A DNA stretch of 41,632 nt from Candidatus Woodwardiibium gallinarum (lineage in GTDB: Bacteria; Bacillota; Clostridia; Oscillospirales; CAG-382): contig CAJFRY010000013.1 in the NCBI GenBank assembly GCA_904419545.1, positions 5,675 to 47,306 of the forward strand, read 5' to 3'. A program made the translations under genes and the position numbers. The notes under the pieces are model-generated. The model was not told where the DNA came from and searched no databases. It was given only the letters and a program-made list of their open reading frames with translations. This document shows, in pieces, positions 24,517-30,451 of the stretch (within the stretch, counting starts at the first letter, position 1; each line of letters starts with the position of its first letter).

Positions 24517-24978
24517 TTACGACCGCTTTTTATATATGACGAGCTCGGCGTCCGCACCGTTTTCACCGTACTCGCAGACGAGCAAAAAATTTTCGTCCGC
24601 AACCAGTCCATAGCAGCGGTCACTGCCGGTCTTGCAAAGTTGATAACCGAGATAAATTTTCTCATTCTGTAAGAGCCTGACAGGCTGTCCGCTCGGCATC
24701 GTATATTCCAGATTGACATAAAATCCACCGAGCGGGAGCAGCTCCGTGACGGTCGGCATATCCGGAATGCCGAGTGCGTTGAATTCCGCAATCAAGCGCG
24801 CCCGCAGTCCGCAGGACGGTTCCGCGCAGGCTTCGCAGCGCGGCTTTCCGTGTTTTTGACAGCAGGACGCGACGACGCATTCTCCGCCGAACGGACGCCC
24901 GCCCGTCTCGGCGCAGCCGCTGCACTGCGTTCTGAAACCGCAGACGGCGCAGTCAACGCCGCATATGGATGTGCACAT
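24517..24978 (-). CDS. Cys-rich DUF3795-like protein
   Basis: This 153-residue protein has a Cys-rich N-terminal half: C-T-S-I-C-G-V-D-C-A-V-C-G with more Cys in R-T-Q-C-S-G-C, C-C-Q-K-H, C-E-A-C and S-C-G-L. That spacing matches the DUF3795 pattern of clustered Cys in small cytosolic proteins that likely bind a metal. The C-terminal half is a beta-rich domain with a Y-x-L-P-x-G-like region. ATG at 24978 is used; a GTG at 24990 is an alternative. A strong GGAGG site lies 32 bases upstream, separated from the ATG by a hairpin and a short overlapping frame. Function is unknown. Confidence 0.7.
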   Translation of the reverse strand: MCTSICGVDCAVCGFRTQCSGCAETGGRPFGGECVVASCCQKHGKPRCEACAEPSCGLRARLIAEFNALGIPDMPTVTELLPLGGFYVNLEYTMPSGQPVRLLQNEKIYLGYQLCKTGSDRCYGLVADENFLLVCEYGENGADAELVIYKKRS

Positions 24979-25020
24979 ACTTATGACCACAGCTTTTGCA
25001 AAGCAAAAGCCTCCTCCTTC
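24953..25020 (-). promoter_or_regulatory. Leader with displaced ribosome site, hairpin and short ORF
   Basis: On the minus strand GAAGGAGGAG (25020-25011) is followed by the perfect hairpin GCTTTTGC-TTT-GCAAAAGC (25010-24992). A TTG at 25006 sits at the ideal distance from the ribosome site and would encode 17 residues ending at 24953, overlapping the Cys-rich gene start in another frame. Folding of the hairpin brings the site within about 13 bases of the ATG at 24978. Either reading makes translational control plausible. Confidence 0.4.
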
Positions 25021-25103
25021 CGGTATTTTCGCTTCTGGCTTTTACCGTACGGTCAAAACCGCCGGTTATATGGCAGACATAACCGCTGCACTGGTGTTTT
25101 TCT

Positions 25104-25646
25104 TTACAGCTCGGCACGGCGGGCCAGCATCCGCTCCACCGCAAACCGTGCGAGAAATGCGAACGCTACGCCCAGCAGCGCGCCCGCGAGTACATCGGTT
25201 GGATAATGGACATACAGATACAGCCGCGAAAAGGCAATCAGCAGCGCCAGCACAAGCGCGGGGATCGCTTTAGCGCGGTATTGCAGCAGCAGCACGGCCG
25301 CCGCTTCAAAGGAAGCGAGCGTATGGCCGGAGGGGAAGGAATAGTCGCTCAGCCGGTCGATGAGCAGTGTGACGTCCGGGTTTGCATCGTATGGCCGTAT
25401 GCGCGCTATAAGCGGTTTCAGCGTCAGGTTTCCGATCAGAAGTCCAAGCACGAGCGCAAGCGCCATCATATAGCCGGTTTTTCGCGTCTTACGGAAGAGC
25501 ATCAGCACCAGCGTCAGTCCGATCCAAACCGCACCGCCGTCCCCGAGTCCGGAAATAAACGGCATCACCGCGTCCAGAAACGGGCAGCGCAGCCCCTGTA
25601 TAGCGTCCAGCGCCGCAGTGTCGAATGCAAGCAGCCGGTCGATCAT
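25104..25646 (-). CDS. PAP2-family phosphatase
   Basis: This 180-residue membrane phosphatase of the PAP2 superfamily has all three catalytic motifs: K77-x6-R84-P85, P105-S106-G107-H108 and S140-R141-x5-H147-x3-D151. About five to six membrane helices place the active site on the outer face. Substrates in such families are undecaprenyl pyrophosphate or phosphatidic/phosphatidylglycerol phosphates. Its ATG overlaps the trxB stop by 4 bp (ATGA), so it belongs to the hlyIII-trxB operon as its last gene. UppP, encoded at 20 kb, may do the same reaction, which gives possible redundancy in lipid carrier recycling. Confidence 0.93.
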   Translation of the reverse strand: MIDRLLAFDTAALDAIQGLRCPFLDAVMPFISGLGDGGAVWIGLTLVLMLFRKTRKTGYMMALALVLGLLIGNLTLKPLIARIRPYDANPDVTLLIDRLSDYSFPSGHTLASFEAAAVLLLQYRAKAIPALVLALLIAFSRLYLYVHYPTDVLAGALLGVAFAFLARFAVERMLARRAEL

Positions 25647-26554
25647 CGCGATTCAAGATATTCGAGCGCGCTTTCCACCGCGACGGCGCCGTCTGAAACC
25701 GCACAGACGATCTGGCGGAGCGGCTTTGTACGCAAGTCGCCGGCAGCGAACACACCGGGCATACTCGTTTTACAGTCCTCCCCGGCGACGACGAAGCCGC
25801 TCTCGTCCAGCGTGACAAGTCCGCGCACCAGCTCGCTGTTGGGCTGGATGCCGACAGCGACAAACAGGCCGTTCACCTCCAGCGTGCCGGTATTGCCGTT
25901 GGACACGTTCCGCAGCCGCAGGCCCTGCACGCGTTCCTCTCCGAGCACCTCCTCGACAACGGTGGACATAATGCAGCGGATGTTCTCACGGGCCTGCACC
26001 CGTTCGACAAGGAATCTGGACGCACGGAAGCTGTCGCGGCGATGGATAAGGTAGACCTTTGAAGCCAATTTGGACAAATAAAGCGCATCGGATGCGGCGG
26101 TGTCGCCCCCGCCGACAACGGCAACGGTCTTATTGCGGAAAAACGCGCCGTCGCAGGTCGCGCAGTAGGATACGCCTGAGCCGAAAAGACGCCGTTCGCT
26201 TTCCAGTCCAAGCTCGCGATGAGTCGCGCCCATCGCAAGAACGACCGCCTTCGTGCGCAGCAGTCCGCCGCGCGTCTCCACGCAGAACATATCGCCCGCA
26301 GTCAGTTTTTCCGCGCGGACAGTCAGCAGCTCTGCGCCCATCCGCTTGGCATGCTCGGTAAACAGCCGGTCCAGTTCAAACCCGTCGATGCTGTCGATAC
26401 CGAGGTAGTTCTCAATCTCCGGCGTAGAAGTTACCTGCCCGCCGCCGTCGTGCAGCACCGCCGCACGCAGCCGCGCGCGCGAAGCGTACAGCGCTGCGGA
26501 CAGTCCGGCCGGACCGCCGCCGAGAATGAGGAGATCATAAAGCTCTGCATTCAT
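25643..26554 (-). CDS. trxB: Thioredoxin-disulfide reductase
   Basis: This 303-residue FAD enzyme passes electrons from NADPH to thioredoxin. The FAD motif G-G-G-P-A-G is at 12-17, the redox disulfide C131-A-T-C134 in the NADPH domain, the NADPH motif G-G-G-D-T-A at 148-153, and the FAD-binding G-V-F-A-A-G-D near 271-277. Length is typical of low-Mr bacterial TrxB. The ATG at 26554 has AAGGGG about 12 bases upstream. It lies between hlyIII (33 bp gap) and the PAP2 gene (4-bp overlap). No thioredoxin gene is in the window. A ferredoxin- or flavin-dependent variant is unlikely given the clear NADPH motif. Confidence 0.95.
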   Translation of the reverse strand: MNAELYDLLILGGGPAGLSAALYASRARLRAAVLHDGGGQVTSTPEIENYLGIDSIDGFELDRLFTEHAKRMGAELLTVRAEKLTAGDMFCVETRGGLLRTKAVVLAMGATHRELGLESERRLFGSGVSYCATCDGAFFRNKTVAVVGGGDTAASDALYLSKLASKVYLIHRRDSFRASRFLVERVQARENIRCIMSTVVEEVLGEERVQGLRLRNVSNGNTGTLEVNGLFVAVGIQPNSELVRGLVTLDESGFVVAGEDCKTSMPGVFAAGDLRTKPLRQIVCAVSDGAVAVESALEYLESR

Positions 26555-26587
26555 AAGAAAAATTTCCCCTTTCCGTTTTTTTATCCA

Positions 26588-27256
26588 TCAAAGCACACAA
26601 AGGTAGATACACAGGAAGTGCAGCACGCTGCCGGCCAGCACGAAGAAGTGGAACACCGAATGAAAATAGCGCTTCTTTGAACCGATCCCGTACAAAACCG
26701 CGCCCAGTGTATACGCCACACCGCCCCAAACGAGCAGCTTTGTACCGAACGGGCCGAGCGCACGCATCATCGGCGAGAAGGTGAAGATCACCGACCAGCC
26801 CATCGCCATATAGCAGATTGCCGACAGTACGCGGAAGCGGCGCAGACTGATGCTGCTGAACACGATTCCGACTGCCGCTGCCGCCCAAATCACCACAAGC
26901 ATCACCACCGCCGTCACCTGTGACTGCCCATACATCGACACCAGCATCAACGGCGTGTAAGTGCCCGCAATCAGCAAATAAACTCCGCAGTGGTCAAGGA
27001 CGCGGAAAACGCGCTTGGCCAGATTGACCCGCAGCGAATGATAGATGGTCGAACAGGTATACAGCAGCACCATAGAGCCGCCGTAAACCGCGGCCCCCAC
27101 AACTGCCGCGGCGCCGTCATCCGACGCAGCCAGCAGGCAGAGCACGAGTGCGGCCACGCCGAACAGTGCGCCCAGCCCGTGTGAAATGGCACTGATAAGC
27201 TCCTCGGCAAGATTATAATCCGGCTCGCCCTCGCGGAGTATTCTTTTCTTCTCCAT
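26588..27256 (-). CDS. Hemolysin III (HlyIII/PAQR) family membrane protein
   Basis: This 222-residue seven-helix membrane protein belongs to the HlyIII/PAQR family. It has the signature His in helix 1 (S-H-G-L-G-A, His26), S-x-I-Y-H-S after helix 2, and paired His in the last helices (H-S-V-F-H, V-L-H-F), which in PAQR relatives bind zinc for a hydrolase-like site. Bacterial members were named for pore-forming hemolysis, but many are lipid-homeostasis proteins. I used the ATG at 27256, because an upstream in-frame codon would add a long charged tail inside the leader. AGAGGAG lies about 13 bases upstream. It is the first gene of the operon behind a promoter at 27541-27569. Confidence 0.9.
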   Translation of the reverse strand: MEKKRILREGEPDYNLAEELISAISHGLGALFGVAALVLCLLAASDDGAAAVVGAAVYGGSMVLLYTCSTIYHSLRVNLAKRVFRVLDHCGVYLLIAGTYTPLMLVSMYGQSQVTAVVMLVVIWAAAAVGIVFSSISLRRFRVLSAICYMAMGWSVIFTFSPMMRALGPFGTKLLVWGGVAYTLGAVLYGIGSKKRYFHSVFHFFVLAGSVLHFLCIYLCVL

Positions 27257-27408
27257 ACTCGAATCCCGGCTCCTCTGTATGCTTTTGCCGAACGTAAGAG
27301 CTTCCCCCGTGTTCCGCAATGGTTCTGCGGCCCTTCCCTCTGGACGAGGCAGGCCGTTCCGCTTCATTCATATCGGATCTATAACATTTCCTGTCCTTTG
27401 CCTCACCC

Positions 27409-27540
27409 GAGGATGCCTTTGCTTTGTTCGCTCTTATCGGGCAGCGTCTTCCGCACATCCCTTCACCCGGGAAAATCGAAGCTCTGCTTCGATTTTCGGA
27501 AGATGCTTTGCTTTGTTCGCACTTATTGAACAGCATCTTC
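27409..27540. repeat. Two imperfect 42-43-bp repeats flanking a hairpin in the hlyIII leader
   Basis: Copy A (27409-27451) and copy B (27499-27540) share most of their sequence, including TTTGCTTTGTTCGC. Each begins and ends with 8-base arms that pair; in plus-strand RNA copy A uses two G-U pairs where copy B has A-U pairs. Between them is a 12-bp hairpin (27471-27482 / 27486-27497) with a TCT loop. They occupy the 335-base gap between bioY and hlyIII. The minus-strand promoter at 27541 would transcribe most of this as a 5' leader of about 280 bases. Confidence 0.6.
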
Positions 27541-27569
27541 ATTATACCACACCCCACACGCCTTGGCAA
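27541..27569 (-). promoter_or_regulatory. Promoter of the hlyIII-trxB-PAP2 operon
   Basis: On the minus strand, TTGCCA (27569-27564) and TATAAT (27546-27541) are 17 bases apart. Transcription would start near 27534, giving a leader of about 280 bases before the hlyIII ATG. Confidence 0.65.
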
Positions 27570-27591
27570 GAGCGAATCAACGTTCTTTCGG

Positions 27592-28128
27592 TCAAAGCCC
27601 CATCCGCTTGCCGGCAAGTGCGCCGAACACAGTGCAGAAGACGATCTTAACTACGTCAAACCAGATAAACGGCACCACACAGGCCGCAAGCGCCGCACCG
27701 ATGCCGACATTGCCAAGGAAAGCATAATACAATGTGCCGCAGGCATATGAAATCAAACAGCCCACCGTCATCCCGACGGACAGGCTCAGCACGTTCCGCT
27801 TTCCGAACAGCTTCACTGACAGCGCCACAGCCAACGCCGTGAGCGGATACGAGAACAAAAATCCGCCCGTCGGTCCAATCAGACGGCCGATACCGCCGGA
27901 AAAATTCGAAAACACGGGCAGCCCGCAAATTCCCGCAACCAGATAGCAGGCCGTGCTGGCAGCTGCATACAACGGGGTCTGGAACGCGCCGCAGAGGTAC
28001 ACTGCAGCCAGCGACAAACTGAAGGGAACGTCGCCCGCCGGGATCGACAGCGGCGACAGCACGCACAGCATTGCCGCGAAAAGCGCTGCTTTTACAACGC
28101 GGCGCAGTCTTTCGTTTTTTTGATTCAT
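27592..28128 (-). CDS. bioY: Biotin transporter BioY
   Basis: This 178-residue membrane protein is the substrate-binding S-component of the energy-coupling factor (ECF) biotin transporter. The family pattern is visible: A-L-F-A-A-M near 14-19, I-P-A-G-D-V-P-F-S-L near 29-38, and the Gly/Pro-rich G-R-L-I-G-P-T-G-G-F-L core near 81-91. About six membrane helices are expected. Its start overlaps the birA stop by 4 bp, so uptake and ligation of biotin are made together. The ECF ATPases and T-component are not in the window; BioY may use a shared module elsewhere. Confidence 0.93.
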   Translation of the reverse strand: MNQKNERLRRVVKAALFAAMLCVLSPLSIPAGDVPFSLSLAAVYLCGAFQTPLYAAASTACYLVAGICGLPVFSNFSGGIGRLIGPTGGFLFSYPLTALAVALSVKLFGKRNVLSLSVGMTVGCLISYACGTLYYAFLGNVGIGAALAACVVPFIWFDVVKIVFCTVFGALAGKRMGL

Positions 28129-29120
28129 GGCTGTCCTGCTCCTTCCGAAGGAATCACACGAACCGAAACCTCGCCCGAATGCAGCTTGCGCACACCATCC
28201 GGCGTTTCGACGATCAATCCGCCGTCATCGTCCACGTCAAGCGCACGCGCCATACTTTTCGCGCCGCCGGCAGCAAAATCCGTCATAATGATTTCTTTCC
28301 CGATCACGCAGCTCCGCGCTCGGTATTCCTCCATAAAAGTCCGCTGCGGGAGCATTTTCAGCTTATCATACAACAGATTGAGGATTGCCGCAGCCACAGC
28401 AGCGCGCGGCGGATTTTCGACGTCGCCGAACATCGACGCCGCCACCTCCCGCAGTTCCTCCGGAAAGCCGGCAGATGCGACATTGACACCGATGCCGATG
28501 ACCAAGTATTCGAACAGTCCCGTTTCTGCCGAAAGCGCTCCCTCGGTCAGTATGCCGCAGAGCTTTTTCCCGTCCAACATAATATCGTTGACCCATTTGA
28601 TCTCGGCCCGGCGGCCGCAGATCTGCTCCACAGCGGCGGCAACGGCCACGGCGGTGCAGGCGGTAACGGCCATGCATTCGCTCGCCGGAATTGACGGCCG
28701 CAGCAGCACCGACATGTACAGCCCGCCGCGCGGCGGAGAATAAAAGCTGCGTCCCAGCCGTCCCTTGCCGCCGGTCTGCCGCTCGGCAATCAGCACCGTG
28801 CCCGCCGGACAGCCTCCCGCGGCACGGCGCTTCAGCTCGTCATTGGTCGAATCCGTTTCGTGCAGAACAATAACGTTGCAGTCCGCCGACCCGCCGTGCA
28901 GCAGCGCTTTAATCTGCCCTGCCGGCAGCCGGCTGCCCGGATCAAGCAAAGCGTATCCGCGATTCTGCGCCGCTTCAATTCGGCAGCCCTCTTCGCGAAG
29001 CTCGCTGACCGCCTTCCATACCGCGCTGCGTGAAACGCCGAGCCGTTCAGCCAGCAGCTCGCCGCTGATATAGCCGTCCTGCGCCGCGAGGCATTCAAAC
29101 AGTGCGTCCCTTGTCTGCAT
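28125..29120 (-). CDS. birA: Bifunctional biotin-protein ligase / repressor BirA
   Basis: This 331-residue protein attaches biotin to carboxylase carrier domains and can repress biotin genes. Residues 1-60 form the winged helix-turn-helix (L-L-A-E-R-L-G-V-S-R-S-A-V-W-K). The catalytic core has the biotinyl-AMP loop G-G-K-G-R-L-G-R at 117-124 and K-W-V-N-D at 175-179. A C-terminal SH3-like domain follows (about 280-325). Having the DNA-binding domain makes it a regulator as well as an enzyme. The ATG at 29120 has AAGGAGG ten bases upstream. bioY follows with a 4-bp overlap. The promoter at 29246-29274 is overlapped by an inverted repeat. Confidence 0.95.
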   Translation of the reverse strand: MQTRDALFECLAAQDGYISGELLAERLGVSRSAVWKAVSELREEGCRIEAAQNRGYALLDPGSRLPAGQIKALLHGGSADCNVIVLHETDSTNDELKRRAAGGCPAGTVLIAERQTGGKGRLGRSFYSPPRGGLYMSVLLRPSIPASECMAVTACTAVAVAAAVEQICGRRAEIKWVNDIMLDGKKLCGILTEGALSAETGLFEYLVIGIGVNVASAGFPEELREVAASMFGDVENPPRAAVAAAILNLLYDKLKMLPQRTFMEEYRARSCVIGKEIIMTDFAAGGAKSMARALDVDDDGGLIVETPDGVRKLHSGEVSVRVIPSEGAGQP

Positions 29121-29245
29121 ATTTATGAAACCTCCTTACAACTTACGGGAACGGGCGGCTCTGCAACGCCCTCTCTTTTCCCCATAACCATCCTGCGTAT
29201 GCCCAATAGCCTCCGCATAAACCTGAAATTCATGATTATGCGGCT

Positions 29246-29274
29246 ATTATATCATATGCATAGCCGATTGTCAA
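29246..29274 (-). promoter_or_regulatory. Consensus promoter of birA-bioY
   Basis: On the minus strand, TTGACA (29274-29269) and TATAAT (29251-29246) have a 17-base spacer. The leader to the birA start is about 120 bases. Confidence 0.88.
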
Positions 29275-29287
29275 CTTATTTGACAAT
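29267..29287. promoter_or_regulatory. 21-bp perfect inverted repeat, candidate operator
   Basis: ATTGTCAA (29267-29274), CTTAT and TTGACAAT (29280-29287) form a palindrome with 8-bp arms that covers the birA -35 box. A third half-site, TCGACAAT, follows at 29293-29300. A dimeric repressor could block the birA promoter and affect the divergent EamA promoter. It does not have the long spacer of the published BirA operators, so the regulator is not identified. Confidence 0.55.
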
Positions 29288-29308
29288 CAAAGTCGACAAT
29301 TCGGCATA

Positions 29309-29338
29309 TTGACATTTCGTACCGTTCTGGTATATAAT
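29309..29338 (+). promoter_or_regulatory. Promoter of the EamA/acetyltransferase operon
   Basis: TTGACA at 29309-29314 and TATAAT at 29333-29338, 18-base spacer, point toward the EamA gene with a leader of about 30 bases. Confidence 0.78.
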
Positions 29339-29374
29339 GAACGCAACATAATTTTTAGAAGGAAGGCGGCTTCT

Positions 29375-29791
29375 ATGTGGCGCGTATACGCGCTGCTGTC
29401 CGCGCTGTTCGCAGCGCTGACATCGATTCTGGCCAAAATCGGCATCGAGGACGTCAATTCCCATCTGGCAACGGCGCTGCGTACGGTCGTGGTGCTGTTT
29501 ATGGCCTGGGGAATGGTGCTCGTCACAGGTACGCAGGACGGCATAACGGCCATCAGCAAAAAAAGCTGGCTGTTCATCATCCTGTCGGGACTGGCGACAG
29601 GCGCGTCGTGGTTGTTTTACTACCGTGCGCTCCAGCTCGGCGAAGCAAGCCGGGTGGCGCCGATCGACAAGCTGAGCGTGGTACTGACAATGGTGCTGGC
29701 ATTTGTTTTTCTCGGCGAAGCGCCCACACTGAAAACGGTTGTCGGCGGTCTTTTGATCGCGGCGGGCACACTGGTCATCGCCATCGGATGA
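29375..29791 (+). CDS. Half-size EamA/DMT-family transporter
   Basis: This 138-residue membrane protein has one EamA unit with about five helices, rather than the ten of full-length members. The typical end of an EamA unit, L-G-E-A-P-T-L-K-T-V-V-G-G-L-L-I-A-A-G, is visible near 113-131. Half-size members are known to work as dimers and move small metabolites. The ATG at 29375 has GGAAGG about 9 bases upstream; longer in-frame starts precede the promoter. It is followed 19 bp later by the acetyltransferase gene. The substrate is unknown. Confidence 0.85.
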   Translation: MWRVYALLSALFAALTSILAKIGIEDVNSHLATALRTVVVLFMAWGMVLVTGTQDGITAISKKSWLFIILSGLATGASWLFYYRALQLGEASRVAPIDKLSVVLTMVLAFVFLGEAPTLKTVVGGLLIAAGTLVIAIG

Positions 29792-29810
29792 AAGAAAGGG
29801 GAATATAAAA

Positions 29811-30413
29811 ATGACACTGGAGGAACGCATTCGCAGCGGAAAACTGTATTTCTGCACCGCACCGGGCTTTGCGGAGGAGCAGGAGCGCTGCCTGGAGCTG
29901 CTGTATGACTATAACGCGACACGGCCGGGCGAGAAGGCCAAGCGAAGGGAGCTTCTATCCCGCTTTTTCGGCTCTGTCGGCGAAAACCTGTATATCGAGC
30001 CGCCGCTGCACGCCAGTTTCGGAAAAAATACCCATTGGGGCAACAACTGCTATGCCAATTTCAACCTCACGCTCGTCGACGACGGCGAGATCCGCTTCGG
30101 CGACCATGTGATGCTTGCGCCGAATGTCGTCATTACCGCGACCGGACACCCCGTCCACCCGGAGCTTCGGAAGAAGACGGCACAGTTCTCCATTCCGGTC
30201 CGCATCGGGAACAACGTATGGATCGGCGCGGGCGCCATCATCCTCCCGGGTGTGACGATTGGCGACAACACAGTCATCGGCGCGGGAAGCGTGGTCACGC
30301 ATGACATTCCCGCCGACTGCGTGGCGGTCGGAAGTCCCTGCCGCGTCATTCGGGAAATCGGCGAGCGGGATATGAAATATTATTACCAAGACCGCACAAT
30401 CGACGTGGAATAA
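29811..30413 (+). CDS. Sugar O-acetyltransferase (Maa/LacA/NodL family)
   Basis: This 200-residue enzyme moves an acetyl group from acetyl-CoA to a sugar hydroxyl, probably glucose, maltose or galactoside. It has the family's N-terminal helical cap, followed by hexapeptide repeats (I-R-I-G-N-N-V-W-I-G-A-G, I-G-D-N-T-V-I-G-A-G-S-V-V) that form a left-handed beta-helix, and catalytic His113 in A-T-G-H-P-V-H. Length is standard. GAAAGGGG lies upstream of ATG at 29811. It is the second gene of an operon with the EamA transporter and precedes the DUF4855 gene by 38 bp, so a role in handling imported sugars is plausible. Confidence 0.93.
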   Translation: MTLEERIRSGKLYFCTAPGFAEEQERCLELLYDYNATRPGEKAKRRELLSRFFGSVGENLYIEPPLHASFGKNTHWGNNCYANFNLTLVDDGEIRFGDHVMLAPNVVITATGHPVHPELRKKTAQFSIPVRIGNNVWIGAGAIILPGVTIGDNTVIGAGSVVTHDIPADCVAVGSPCRVIREIGERDMKYYYQDRTIDVE

Positions 30414-30451
30414 AACGGCAAAGTCTGCCCGAAAGGAAGGAAGCATAAAAC

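Noticed and set aside
27213..27617. 134-aa minus-strand ORF over the hlyIII leader with repeated K-A-S-S-type motifs
   Set aside because: Its 5' end overlaps the -10 box of the promoter, it has no ribosome site, and its repeats come from the DNA repeats themselves, so it is unlikely to be a gene.
29267..29287. Canonical BirA operator
   Set aside because: Half-sites are only 11 bp apart, while described BirA operators have much longer spacing; only the palindrome itself is reported.
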